Positions 8,663-16,509 of a stretch of 25,096 nt of DNA are shown one piece after another. The first letter of the stretch is position 1. Every line of letters starts with the position of its first letter. The position numbers and the translations under genes are program-made. The notes under the pieces are model-generated. The model ran no database searches. It was not told the DNA's origin and worked only from the letters and a program-made list of their open reading frames with translations. This DNA comes from Bacteroidales bacterium (GTDB lineage: Bacteria > Bacteroidota > Bacteroidia > Bacteroidales > P3): NCBI GenBank assembly GCA_004551865.1, contig SFPR01000024.1:1-25096 (forward strand), written 5' to 3'.

Positions 8663-9274
8663 ATGGAGAATAAAACAAGTTTGGCAAAATTTGCGTGTTA
8701 TTGGGGTTCCATTTTCGGAAGTGTGATATTTTTGTATCAGGTACTGAGCGTTTGGATTCACTTTTCGGGAACGTTCTTTCAAACACTGCTCTATTCGCTC
8801 ATTGTAGTCTTCGCAATGATATTTGCATACACCAAGTTTCGTCAGACAGTCGGCGGGGGCTATCTGTCGTTTGGCAGAGGCTTGGGATTGCTCAGCCTCA
8901 TGTCGCTTTTGATGTCGGCATTTTTTACCCTTTTTGCTTTTGTGCTTGTGGCAAAACTTGACCCTTCGATGTTGCAAGAACAGATAAATCAGGTAGCAAC
9001 GCTGCTCGAAAGCAACGACATGGACACTTCCTTCTTGGAAGACGAAAGGTTTTATACCATTATTCAGATTTCGTTTGTCTTTTCCAACTTCTTCTTCGAC
9101 TTTGTGGGCAACTTCTTCTATGCACTTCTCATCAGCCTTGTGTTCTCTCGCAACAACACTCCCCGATTTGAGAACCTTAACCGACAAGAGGACACAAACT
9201 CACGCCCGAGTGAAGAACAATCGCCAAAAGACGAGAACCCCGACAATCAAAACGACCAACAACCAACAAAATAA
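8663..9274 (+). CDS. DUF4199-type membrane protein
   Basis: A 203-residue integral membrane protein. Hydrophobic segments lie near residues 10-33, 36-57, 73-97 and 140-165, followed by a hydrophilic tail rich in Asn, Gln, Glu and Asp. The pattern and the position, before a second similar protein and a GT2 glycosyltransferase, fit DUF4199 proteins of Bacteroidota, whose function is unknown. The start is set at MENKTS because the upstream frame (from 8570) begins at the promoter. The next gene begins six bases after the stop. A role in envelope glycan or lipid metabolism is inferred only from neighbours. Confidence 0.75.
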   Translation: MENKTSLAKFACYWGSIFGSVIFLYQVLSVWIHFSGTFFQTLLYSLIVVFAMIFAYTKFRQTVGGGYLSFGRGLGLLSLMSLLMSAFFTLFAFVLVAKLDPSMLQEQINQVATLLESNDMDTSFLEDERFYTIIQISFVFSNFFFDFVGNFFYALLISLVFSRNNTPRFENLNRQEDTNSRPSEEQSPKDENPDNQNDQQPTK

Positions 9275-9280
9275 ACCCCT

Positions 9281-9841
9281 ATGAGACTTATAAGACGCTA
9301 TTCGTCGCAAATGCACGGCAACTACAAGAAAGCCATACTTCGATACGGAGTATATGTGGGCTTGATTTTTTCTTTCGTGTTGATATTTCGCCTGCTTTTG
9401 GTGCTGCCTGTATCGCAGCCTATGAGCTATGTGGAGAACATTTTGCAGCTTGTGTTGCTCTTTGTCTTTGTTTATCTGTACAAAAGGCAGCTTCCCGAGC
9501 GGCGGATTAACTTTAAGGAAGCCTATACCGTGGCATTGGGAAGTGCGGTCGTCGGTTCTGTAATATATGGTATGGTATTGTACCTCTATGTGCTGTATAT
9601 AGACCCCGAAATGCAAACAAGGTGCTTGGAAATACAACAGAGAGCAAACGTAAACGGAGAGTTCAGCCCCGAAGAGCTTCAAAACATGGTGAAACCTTCC
9701 TATATTGCAGGCTCGGCAATCATTCTCAACAGCGTAATGGCAATAATGTGGGCAATGGTTGTGGCAATCTTTTTGAGAAATGAGCGTGCCGTGGTTGTGC
9801 CTCCAAAAGAAAAGAAACGCAAAAAGAAATCGCTAAATTAA
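9281..9841 (+). CDS. DUF4199-type membrane protein, second copy
   Basis: A 186-residue membrane protein with hydrophobic segments near residues 19-42, 46-64, 81-103 and 143-165. It has a strongly basic C-terminal end (KEKKRKKKSLN), which should be cytoplasmic. Between the second and third segments is NFKEAYTVALGSAVVGSVIYG, a pattern typical of DUF4199. It probably arose as a diverged duplicate of the preceding gene. It is translationally close to its neighbours: six bases after the previous stop and 16 before the next start. Confidence 0.75.
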   Translation: MRLIRRYSSQMHGNYKKAILRYGVYVGLIFSFVLIFRLLLVLPVSQPMSYVENILQLVLLFVFVYLYKRQLPERRINFKEAYTVALGSAVVGSVIYGMVLYLYVLYIDPEMQTRCLEIQQRANVNGEFSPEELQNMVKPSYIAGSAIILNSVMAIMWAMVVAIFLRNERAVVVPPKEKKRKKKSLN

Positions 9842-9857
9842 AATCAAAAAGACAGAC

Positions 9858-10856
9858 ATGGAAACAATCGACATATCTGTGGTAGTACCTCTTTTTAACG
9901 AAGAAGAATCTCTTCCTAAACTTTCGGAATGGATAGACAGGGTGATGAAAGAGCATTCTTTCAGCTACGAGATAGTGATGGTAGATGACGGAAGCAAAGA
10001 TGGCTCTTGGGAAGTGATTGAAACGCTTTCAAGCTCCAACCCTCACATCAAGGGAATAAAGTTCAGACGCAACTATGGCAAGTCTGCCGCTCTCAATGTG
10101 GGCTTTGAACACGTCTGTGGTGAAGTTGTGATAACAATGGACGCCGATTTGCAAGACAGTCCCGACGAAATACCCGAGCTATATCGCATGATAAAGCAGG
10201 AAAACTACGACTTGGTTTCGGGTTGGAAGAAAGTAAGATACGATGCCACCCTTACGAAAAACTTACCCTCCAAGCTCTACAACGCAACAACCCGAATGTT
10301 GTCGGGAATCAAGCTCCACGACTTTAATTGCGGCTTGAAAGCCTACAAAAAGCAGGTTGTAAAGTCAATAGAGGTCTATGGGGAAATGCACCGCTACATT
10401 CCTATAATAGCAAAGCAGGCAGGCTTTGGCAAAATTGGCGAAAAGGTCGTTCAACACCGCAAAAGGGAGTTCGGAGTGTCCAAGTTCGGCGTCAATCGCT
10501 TTGTGAACGGATACCTTGACCTTATGTCGATAATGTTTGTCTCCAAGTTCGGCAAGAAACCCATGCACTTTTTCGGACTGCTCGGCAGCATAATGTTCTT
10601 TGTCGGCATTGTTTCGGCAGCCGTTTTGGGAATACAGAAATTGATTGCCGTTTCGAGCGGAGAGATGATGCGTCTTATAACCGATTCTCCTTACTTTTAT
10701 CTCGCCCTATGCACCATGATATTGGGAACACAGCTCTTTTTGACGGGCTTTGTTGCCGAGTTGATTGGCAGAAACTCACCAACAAGGAACTCATACCTTA
10801 TAGAACAAGAATTAAACTTCACTTCGACAAATGAAAACGATACAAAACATAATTAG
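9858..10856 (+). CDS. GT2 family glycosyltransferase, polyprenyl-phosphate type
   Basis: A 332-residue enzyme with a GT-A domain followed by two C-terminal membrane helices (about residues 235-262 and 275-300). The motifs are VVVPLFNEE (residues 8-16), VDDGSKDGS, the metal-binding MDADLQD near residue 95, and HRKREFGVSKFG near 200. This layout matches dolichol/undecaprenyl-phosphate sugar transferases such as GtrB and DPM1-like enzymes, which load a sugar onto the lipid carrier at the inner face of the inner membrane. The donor sugar cannot be read from the sequence. The last 26 bases overlap gmhA, suggesting coupled translation. Confidence 0.88.
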   Translation: METIDISVVVPLFNEEESLPKLSEWIDRVMKEHSFSYEIVMVDDGSKDGSWEVIETLSSSNPHIKGIKFRRNYGKSAALNVGFEHVCGEVVITMDADLQDSPDEIPELYRMIKQENYDLVSGWKKVRYDATLTKNLPSKLYNATTRMLSGIKLHDFNCGLKAYKKQVVKSIEVYGEMHRYIPIIAKQAGFGKIGEKVVQHRKREFGVSKFGVNRFVNGYLDLMSIMFVSKFGKKPMHFFGLLGSIMFFVGIVSAAVLGIQKLIAVSSGEMMRLITDSPYFYLALCTMILGTQLFLTGFVAELIGRNSPTRNSYLIEQELNFTSTNENDTKHN

Positions 10857-11421
10857 AGAGAGCATAGCAACAAAGGAAAGGATACTCAGAGACACTGAAT
10901 TGCTCTTCTGCATTGACAAGGCTGCAAAAACGATAATCGAAACTTACAAACAAGGTGGCAGAGTTTACTTTTGCGGCAACGGAGGCAGTGCTGCCGATGC
11001 TCAACACCTGTCTGCCGAACTTTCGGGCAGGTTTTACTTTGACCGAAAGCCGCTTGCTGCCGAGGCTTTGCACGTCAATACTTCCTATATGACGGCTGTG
11101 GCAAACGACTACTCGTTTGAACTTGTGTTTGCAAGGGAAGTGGAAGCGTTTTGCAAAAAGGGAGATGTGCTTGTGGGCATTTCGACCTCGGGCAACTCCA
11201 AAAACGTAATCCGAGCCTTCGAGACAGCAAAGGCAAAAGGCGTAACAACCATTGCAATGACAGGAAAAGGAGGAGGAAACATGGCATCGCTTTCCGATAT
11301 TTTGATTGCCATACCCTCAAACGACACTCCACGCATTCAGGAGAGCCACATAATGGCAGGACATATCATTTGTCAGATTGTCGAAGAAGAATTGTTTGGA
11401 CAAAAGCTCAGAGAAGAATGA
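10831..11421 (+). CDS. gmhA: Phosphoheptose isomerase
   Basis: A 196-residue SIS-domain protein of the usual length for GmhA, which converts sedoheptulose 7-phosphate to D-glycero-D-manno-heptose 7-phosphate. Diagnostic stretches are CGNGGSAADAQHLSAEL (about residues 49-65), AVANDYSFE, GISTSGNSKNV and the C-terminal QESHIMAGHIICQ carrying a catalytic His. The gene starts inside the end of the glycosyltransferase gene, and its stop overlaps the next start as ATGA. The heptose kinase and nucleotidyltransferase of the pathway are not in the window. Confidence 0.93.
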   Translation: MKTIQNIIRESIATKERILRDTELLFCIDKAAKTIIETYKQGGRVYFCGNGGSAADAQHLSAELSGRFYFDRKPLAAEALHVNTSYMTAVANDYSFELVFAREVEAFCKKGDVLVGISTSGNSKNVIRAFETAKAKGVTTIAMTGKGGGNMASLSDILIAIPSNDTPRIQESHIMAGHIICQIVEEELFGQKLREE

Positions 11422-11987
11422 GAAAGATAGCCGATGCAAAGACCTTGTTCTTGGATAGAGACGGAGTAATCAACACCCGAAAAATCGGAGGCTATATTCA
11501 GAGCGTCGAAGAGTTCGAGTTCATTGACGGAGTGCTTGAAGCCTTCGGCATATTTGCACGATTGTTTGACACCATAGTCGTTGTAACCAATCAACAAGGC
11601 ATAGGAAAGGCCCTGATGAGCGAAAAAGACTTTGAGAATATTTCGCTTTATATGAAAAATGAGATTGTTCGCTCGGGAGGAAGGCTCGACCAAGTGTTTC
11701 ACTGCCCTGCTTTGGCAAAGCAAGAGCCGTTTGACCGAAAGCCTTCGGTGGGAATGGGTCTCAAAGCAAGGAAACAGTTCCCTCAAATCAGGTTCAAAGA
11801 CAGCATAATGGTTGGCGACAGCCTCAGCGACCTGATTTTCGGCAAGCGATTGGGAATGCACACCGTTCACATCTCAAACAGCAACACCACGGCAAGACAA
11901 CACAGCAAGAGAACGGACTTTCGATTTGATAATCTTTTGGAATTTGCAAAATTTATAGAACATGAGAAGAACAATAAGAGCAATTAG
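11418..11987 (+). CDS. gmhB: HAD phosphatase, GmhB-like heptose bisphosphate phosphatase
   Basis: A 189-residue HAD-IIIA phosphatase. Motif I is FLDRDGVIN (residues 11-19), motif II VTNQQGIG, motif III includes DRKPSVGMG, and motif IV VGDSLSDLIFG. With gmhA directly upstream (ATGA overlap), the likely reaction is removal of the 7-phosphate from heptose 1,7-bisphosphate. The loop that in classical GmhB binds zinc with three Cys and one His is reduced here to FHCPALAKQEPF, so the zinc site appears missing. A related histidinol-phosphatase-like activity is therefore possible. A longer frame extends upstream but lies inside gmhA in another frame. The end overlaps the next gene by 26 bases. Confidence 0.8.
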   Translation: MRKIADAKTLFLDRDGVINTRKIGGYIQSVEEFEFIDGVLEAFGIFARLFDTIVVVTNQQGIGKALMSEKDFENISLYMKNEIVRSGGRLDQVFHCPALAKQEPFDRKPSVGMGLKARKQFPQIRFKDSIMVGDSLSDLIFGKRLGMHTVHISNSNTTARQHSKRTDFRFDNLLEFAKFIEHEKNNKSN

Positions 11988-12996
11988 TTTGGTAATGCTG
12001 CTTTGTGCAGTGGCAAGTCTTGAAGTCGATGCACAAAATCAAACAGACAGCAAGGGAAGAAAGCAGGGCAAATGGTCAAAAACCTACGCCGGCGGACAAA
12101 TTCAGTATGAGGGAACGTTCAAAGACGATTGTGAAACGGGAACATTTCGCTATTACAACAAGGACGGAAGTTTGAAGCAGACGATAGACTACAAGGGCGA
12201 CTGCAAGAGCGGTTATTCCAAAGTGTATTACCGCAAGGGGCAGGTGATGAGCGAGGGAATGTATGTCGATAAGAAGAAAGAGGGCTTGTGGACCTACTAT
12301 TCGGAAGACGGAAAGACACTAAGCCAAGAGAACTACTCAAAGGGTAAGAAAGAAGGCAAGGAAACAATTTGGGACACCGAGGGAAATGTGTTGGAAACCA
12401 TAATGTACCACAACGGAAAACGCAACGGACAGACCTACAACTTCCTCTATCAGGACGGCTATCAGACTTTCACCTACAAAGATGACCAAAAAGAGGGAGA
12501 ATACAAGAACTTCTATGCCGACAGCAAAGTAAAAATCTGCGGACAGTTCAAGAAAGACAAAAAAGACGGACTTTGGATTTTCACAGACGCCTACGGAGGA
12601 AAGATTCGTGTGCAAAAATGGAAGCAAGGCGAGCTTTTGTCCGACAAACTTGTACTTAGAGACAAAAAAGGTGAGAGAACCATAGAGAGCAAAGACATTG
12701 CATATATGTATCCCTTGGGAAAACAGACCTGCATCGTCATGTCAAACGGCGAAAAGTTCAACTGCTTCAACTACTTTGAGCAAATACTCGACTGCACCGA
12801 CTTGGAAACCTTCGTAAGGCTCAACAAGACGAACAACATTTACGCCAATCCCAAAGCAATCAAGAGAGTTGTAAGCCCCAATGCAGAACAATCGGAGGTC
12901 ATTCTCTCACCCGACAGCGGCATAACGGTCATTGCCGACAGCGAAGCAATGAAAGCCCTTCGCTCAATCCTCAACACAAGCAGCGAATTGAAGTAA
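11962..12996 (+). CDS. Exported MORN-repeat protein
   Basis: A 344-residue protein with an N-terminal signal peptide ending VDAQ (about residue 25). This is followed by about eight MORN_2-type repeats of roughly 22 residues (for example YEGTFKDDCETGTFRYYNKDG, with the pattern GxxKxGxWxxYxxDG) up to about residue 225. The C-terminal 110 residues have no motif I recognise. Many homologues are annotated as YwqK-type antitoxins, but nothing here indicates a toxin partner. As an exported protein in a glycan operon, an envelope role is more plausible. It begins inside gmhB. Confidence 0.8.
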   Translation: MRRTIRAISLVMLLCAVASLEVDAQNQTDSKGRKQGKWSKTYAGGQIQYEGTFKDDCETGTFRYYNKDGSLKQTIDYKGDCKSGYSKVYYRKGQVMSEGMYVDKKKEGLWTYYSEDGKTLSQENYSKGKKEGKETIWDTEGNVLETIMYHNGKRNGQTYNFLYQDGYQTFTYKDDQKEGEYKNFYADSKVKICGQFKKDKKDGLWIFTDAYGGKIRVQKWKQGELLSDKLVLRDKKGERTIESKDIAYMYPLGKQTCIVMSNGEKFNCFNYFEQILDCTDLETFVRLNKTNNIYANPKAIKRVVSPNAEQSEVILSPDSGITVIADSEAMKALRSILNTSSELK

Positions 12997-13012
12997 GCCC
13001 TGCGGTCGTTTG

Positions 13013-14059
13013 ATGAAAGAGCGTATCCTTACGGCAATGAGCGGAGGAGTGGACAGCCTTTCGGCTGCCGCTTTGCTCAAAGAGGAGTACGATGTTGTGG
13101 GATTGTATCTCAAAATGCACCCTTGGGCAGAAGATTTGACCCTTTTGCAACAAGAGTGTGAGAAGTTGGACATTCCGCTTTTCACCAAAGATGTTTCGGA
13201 GGCTTTTTCTAAGAGAGTTATCGCCCCTTTCACAGCCGCATACCTCAAAGGGCAGACCCCAAACGTCTGTACAATATGCAATTCTGTGCTGAAACTGCCC
13301 TCACTCTTTGAATTTGCAGACCAAAAAGGCATAGAAAAGGTTGCAACGGGACATTATGCCAAGTTGATTTACCGCAAGGGAAAGCCACTTTTGCAACTTG
13401 CCGCCGACAAATGGAAAGACCAGTCATATATGCTCTATCGTCTGCAAAGCCGACAGCTCTCTCGGCTCGTTCTTCCCTTAGGAGACAAGAGCAAAGAGAC
13501 AATCAAACAATATGCAAGGCAGAGAGGATTTGAAAAGACAGCCGCTCAAAGAGAGAGCTTCGGACTTTGCTTTACCGCAGGCAGGAGCTACAAAGACTAT
13601 TTGATTGAACACTATCCCGAATTGAAACGATTGGAAAACGGCATGGTGATTGACACCTGTCGCAAACCCATCGGCACTCACCAAGGCTACCCTTTCTATA
13701 CCATAGGGCAGTGGAAAGGATTGGGAACCAAAGAGAAAAAGTATGTACTCGACATTTTGCCTCAAACAAACACCATTGTTGCGGGAACAAAAGCCGAATG
13801 CTTCAAACAAAGCCTCGTAATCTCGGAGCTTTGCGTGCATCAAGCCGAACTTCTCGAAAGAAAGGAGAGCTTAGTTGTCAAGATAAGAGGCAAAGACGAG
13901 GGAACACAAGGACATATAAGCCTTCTGCCGCCAAAAGAAGGCTCTCCGCAATGTGCCAAGGTCGAGTTTGCACAGCCCATCTTCGCTCCGATGCGAGGAC
14001 AAGACGTTGTGGCATACTCACAAGACGAAACCATAGTCATCGGAGGCAGAATAGTCTGA
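13013..14059 (+). CDS. mnmA: tRNA-specific 2-thiouridylase
   Basis: A 348-residue enzyme that thiolates U34 of tRNA Lys, Glu and Gln. It has the PP-loop AMSGGVDSLSAAALL near the N terminus, the first catalytic Cys in PNVCTICN (canonical PNPCxxCN), ATGHYAKL, KDQSYMLYRL, and the second Cys in ESFGLCFTAGRSYKDYL. YTIGQWKGLG stands for the usual YTIGQRxGLG. The C-terminal beta domain is shorter than in E. coli. The sequence is somewhat divergent, as in the second MnmA paralogue of many Bacteroidota. The ATG at 13013 is preferred to the TTG one codon earlier. The gene follows the MORN gene by 16 bases and is probably the last gene of the operon. Confidence 0.9.
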   Translation: MKERILTAMSGGVDSLSAAALLKEEYDVVGLYLKMHPWAEDLTLLQQECEKLDIPLFTKDVSEAFSKRVIAPFTAAYLKGQTPNVCTICNSVLKLPSLFEFADQKGIEKVATGHYAKLIYRKGKPLLQLAADKWKDQSYMLYRLQSRQLSRLVLPLGDKSKETIKQYARQRGFEKTAAQRESFGLCFTAGRSYKDYLIEHYPELKRLENGMVIDTCRKPIGTHQGYPFYTIGQWKGLGTKEKKYVLDILPQTNTIVAGTKAECFKQSLVISELCVHQAELLERKESLVVKIRGKDEGTQGHISLLPPKEGSPQCAKVEFAQPIFAPMRGQDVVAYSQDETIVIGGRIV

Positions 14060-14082
14060 CACTCGGAGCGGTTTGCTTTGCT

Positions 14083-14556
14083 CTATTTGCGTCTTAATTT
14101 TCCCGAAACCGCATCGGGCGTCCAGTTTTTGAACACTCGCAACACCTTCTCCTTGTCGTAGCTTTCGCCCTTTTCCAACAAATCGGTGCTTTGGGTGTGA
14201 AGCCGCCTGCCCTGCTTGTCGTAGATAATCAGAATAGGGAAACCAAATCGGTCGGCAAAGTCTGTGAAGCTCAAAAGCTGCTCATCTTTCTTGTAATCCA
14301 AGTGCAGCACCACAAAGTTGCTATCGACAAGCTGTTTAATCTCAGCGTCGGAGTTTACGAACTCGTTAAACCTCAAACACCACTTGCACCAATTGCCGCC
14401 AAACTGCACCAAAAGGTGCTTGTTCTGCCTTTGAGCCGACTGCAAAGCCGTTTCGACCTGCTGTTTCCAGTCTGCCGTTTCGTCATAGAGCTTCTGAGCC
14501 TGAGCAAAGAGCGTCGAAGCGATAAAAATCAACACAAAAACAAGTCTTCTCATCAT
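14083..14556 (-). CDS. Exported thioredoxin-fold protein
   Basis: A 157-residue protein with a signal peptide ending FAQAQ (about residue 21), then a thioredoxin-like domain of the Thioredoxin_7 type. The active site is NWCKWC, with the core strand HLLVQFGG before it and the cis-Pro region FGFPILIIYD after. It probably reduces or exchanges disulfides, or guards against oxidation, in the periplasm. It is convergent with mnmA (24 bases between stops). Two adjacent ATG codons make the start ambiguous by one residue. Confidence 0.82.
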   Translation of the reverse strand: MMRRLVFVLIFIASTLFAQAQKLYDETADWKQQVETALQSAQRQNKHLLVQFGGNWCKWCLRFNEFVNSDAEIKQLVDSNFVVLHLDYKKDEQLLSFTDFADRFGFPILIIYDKQGRRLHTQSTDLLEKGESYDKEKVLRVFKNWTPDAVSGKLRRK

Positions 14557-14576
14557 TTTTCCAAATCTTTAACGCT

Positions 14577-14585
14577 GCAAAGATA
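14577..14585 (-). promoter_or_regulatory. Promoter -7 box of the thioredoxin-fold gene
   Basis: TATCTTTGC on the minus strand, 20 bases upstream of the ATG at 14556. A TTG lies 17 bases further upstream (14603-14605), shorter than usual, so only the -7 part is firm. Confidence 0.5.
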
Positions 14586-14626
14586 AGCCTTTTTACCCAA
14601 ACCAACCCCCACAAAAAATCCCAAAT

Positions 14627-14644
14627 CGCTAACCGCAGTTAGCG
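14627..14644. repeat. Perfect 7-bp stem hairpin before the YhcG fragment
   Basis: CGCTAAC (14627-14633) and GTTAGCG (14638-14644) enclose CGCA. No T tract follows, so it does not look like a terminator. It lies near the likely breakpoint of the truncated nuclease gene and may be an operator or the remains of a mobile element end. Confidence 0.6.
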
Positions 14645-14700
14645 AAATTGACATTCAATTATTGATACCTTGTAAAATCCCTAAGAAATAGGATTTTGAT

Positions 14701-15105
14701 ATGGCTTCATTCTTAGGTTTAGGCTTCGCTCATCATATGATTATAGTAGGCAATCAGTACAAATTAGAGGTGTATGGAGTGGAGCATTTCCCCGACTTGA
14801 TTTTCTTTAACAGAGAATTAAATGCTTTAGTGGTAATTGAATTAAAGAAAGGAGCTTTCAAATCTTCTTATTTAGGGCAATTATGTACATATCTTCGTTT
14901 GGTAGATGACCAAATGCGAAAGCCACACGAAAATCCCTCAATCGGCATAGTGCTATGCAAGAGTGCAGACAAAAAGTATGTGGAGTATGTAATCCAAGAT
15001 TACGATAAGCCATTAGGCGTTGCCACATACAAAACTTCGGACGAGATGCCGGAAAAATTAAAAAAGGCATTGCCTGATATAGAAGATTTAAGGAAACTAC
15101 TATAA
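14701..15105 (+). pseudogene. Truncated YhcG/DUF1016 PD-(D/E)XK nuclease, C-terminal part only
   Basis: The 134 codons correspond to the C-terminal nuclease domain of YhcG-type proteins: GLGFAHHM, VGNQYKLEV, then the catalytic-type FPDLIFF...VVIELKKGAFK (D...ExK), GQLCTYL, RKPHENPSIGIVLCKS and the end LPDIEDLRKLL. Full-length members are about 340-380 residues with an N-terminal DUF1016 domain, which is missing; an in-frame TAG stands just upstream of 14701. The remaining part is intact, so truncation may be recent. It uses many TTA and AAA codons, more AT-rich than the flanking glycan genes. A shortened functional protein is possible but less likely. Confidence 0.75.
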
Positions 15106-15138
15106 ATAAGAACGCAGACAGAAGAAAATAATCATCAT

Positions 15139-15630
15139 TCAATTCATAAGAAGAACTAAAATTGCATCTGTTATCTGTGAGGAAATACCAATCGAGGGAT
15201 TCGTTTGAACAAGATGAGAACGCTGCATATCATCTTGTGCGACATCCTCGTCATCAAGGATGGCATAATGAGTGTATTCAGGATGTTCATCCAGCCATTG
15301 CTGAATTTCAGCTCCTTTCAGTTTTGAGTCGGGCATTTCACCTCGCATCATCATTTCGTTTGAAGCGTCGGAGGGTGTAATACCGAAAATTCGACCGGGG
15401 AGTCCACGTTCACGCCACATTTCACGAAGCACACCTAAGCCTAACATCTTCCAAGAGGAAGAAATAACAATCACAGGATTGGCTGATTCTATGACACGTT
15501 GAAGCTCGTGAACAGATGCGGGATCGAACAAACTTCCAAATTCGTCTCGATACGGAGAGTTGCCTGTTCTCAACACACCATCGAAATCAAGGAAGAGAAC
15601 TGATTTATTTTGCGATTTCTTGACCATCAT
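15139..15630 (-). CDS. HAD-fold phosphatase of the RNA-repair (SAK) type
   Basis: A 163-residue protein. Motif I is FLDFDGVLRTG (about residues 13-23), motif II VISSSWK, and the acidic motif YAILDDEDV. The short cap-less layout and these motifs resemble the HAD domain described from 'Swiss Army Knife' RNA repair proteins, thought to remove phosphates from RNA ends. It is the last gene of a four-gene operon; its start overlaps the stop of the gene before it as ATGA. The assignment to this HAD subfamily is from motif recall. Confidence 0.72.
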   Translation of the reverse strand: MMVKKSQNKSVLFLDFDGVLRTGNSPYRDEFGSLFDPASVHELQRVIESANPVIVISSSWKMLGLGVLREMWRERGLPGRIFGITPSDASNEMMMRGEMPDSKLKGAEIQQWLDEHPEYTHYAILDDEDVAQDDMQRSHLVQTNPSIGISSQITDAILVLLMN

Positions 15631-16496
15631 ACATTAAGTGTGATTAATGCGTTGTGGTGAATTACTATAGGAGCAGACATACCAATTTCATGTGCATGAT
15701 TTATAGCATCATTAGCAGATGTCTCCAACTGTTCTTTCTCTTTTTTGCATCGGTATGCTAATATTAACATCATTTTAGGTTTACAAGCAAAAACCAAGTC
15801 AGGGCATTCACCGTCCAACAATCCTAATTCCTTTTTTTGTTTGATAATATTTTCTACATCTTTACGCAAAGCACAGCACGCCTCCGGCTTATTAATAATT
15901 TCAAAAGTCTTATTTACATGGTCAATAGTTCCTGACCTACCTTCAGTAGCGACAAGACCCACCTTTAGTTCCGCTAAATATATATCATTAAGTCCTTCTT
16001 TATTTTTCAGTGTGTCAACTATCACTAAGTCTATACGTGTCTTGCTTATTCTATCTTTTAATCCTTCTTGAGAGAACTGCCATTCCATATCGACTACAAC
16101 AAATCTGTTATTGAATGAGTGATTACCCAAAGCGATTTTTTGCTGTACCTCAAATTCAAGCCCTATTTTGTATGCATGAGCTAACTTCTTGGCTTGATTA
16201 AAATAGGCACGTAAATCGGTAGTATGCTGCAGTGTATAATCCTTATTATCTTTATCGAAGAAAGTTGTAGGACCAATTCCACCCTTATAATATTCAGGGT
16301 CAAGAATTTCAAAATTGAAATCTCCTTTTTTGGACTCCTTAATAGTTAGAATCTTGTCCTTACGATAATAAATCATGACTTGATTGTCCTTTCTAATCTC
16401 AAAAGATAATTCGGGATCTTCAATGATAACTTTGAACAACTTGGATAATTGACCGGATTTGTACGCATTTAAGTGAGTTGGACTAATTTGTCTCAT
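15627..16496 (-). CDS. Unrecognised protein with possible PD-(D/E)XK nuclease core
   Basis: A 289-residue protein I do not recognise. The region of about residues 150-190 reads IDLVIVDTLKNK...DIYLAELKVG, an Asp on one strand and ExK on the next, which is the usual arrangement of PD-(D/E)XK nucleases. There is no signal peptide or membrane segment. The start is placed at MRQISP (16496), 13 bases after the previous gene; the frame extends upstream, but that would overlap the preceding coding sequence. It is coupled to the HAD gene by an ATGA overlap, so the two products are expected at similar levels. Confidence 0.7.
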   Translation of the reverse strand: MRQISPTHLNAYKSGQLSKLFKVIIEDPELSFEIRKDNQVMIYYRKDKILTIKESKKGDFNFEILDPEYYKGGIGPTTFFDKDNKDYTLQHTTDLRAYFNQAKKLAHAYKIGLEFEVQQKIALGNHSFNNRFVVVDMEWQFSQEGLKDRISKTRIDLVIVDTLKNKEGLNDIYLAELKVGLVATEGRSGTIDHVNKTFEIINKPEACCALRKDVENIIKQKKELGLLDGECPDLVFACKPKMMLILAYRCKKEKEQLETSANDAINHAHEIGMSAPIVIHHNALITLNV

Positions 16497-16509
16497 AGCT
16501 AAATATAAA

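Noticed and set aside
8648..9187. Minus-strand 179-residue ORF opposite the first DUF4199 gene
   Set aside because: No family resemblance; the plus-strand gene has the expected membrane pattern and operon spacing.
11151..11417. 89-residue N-terminal extension of gmhB
   Set aside because: It lies inside gmhA in another frame. The ATG at 11418 overlaps the gmhA stop and places HAD motif I at the usual distance.
11962..12996. Toxin-antitoxin pair based on YwqK-like antitoxin annotation
   Set aside because: The protein has a signal peptide and MORN repeats, and the neighbours are metabolic genes; no toxin-like gene is next to it.
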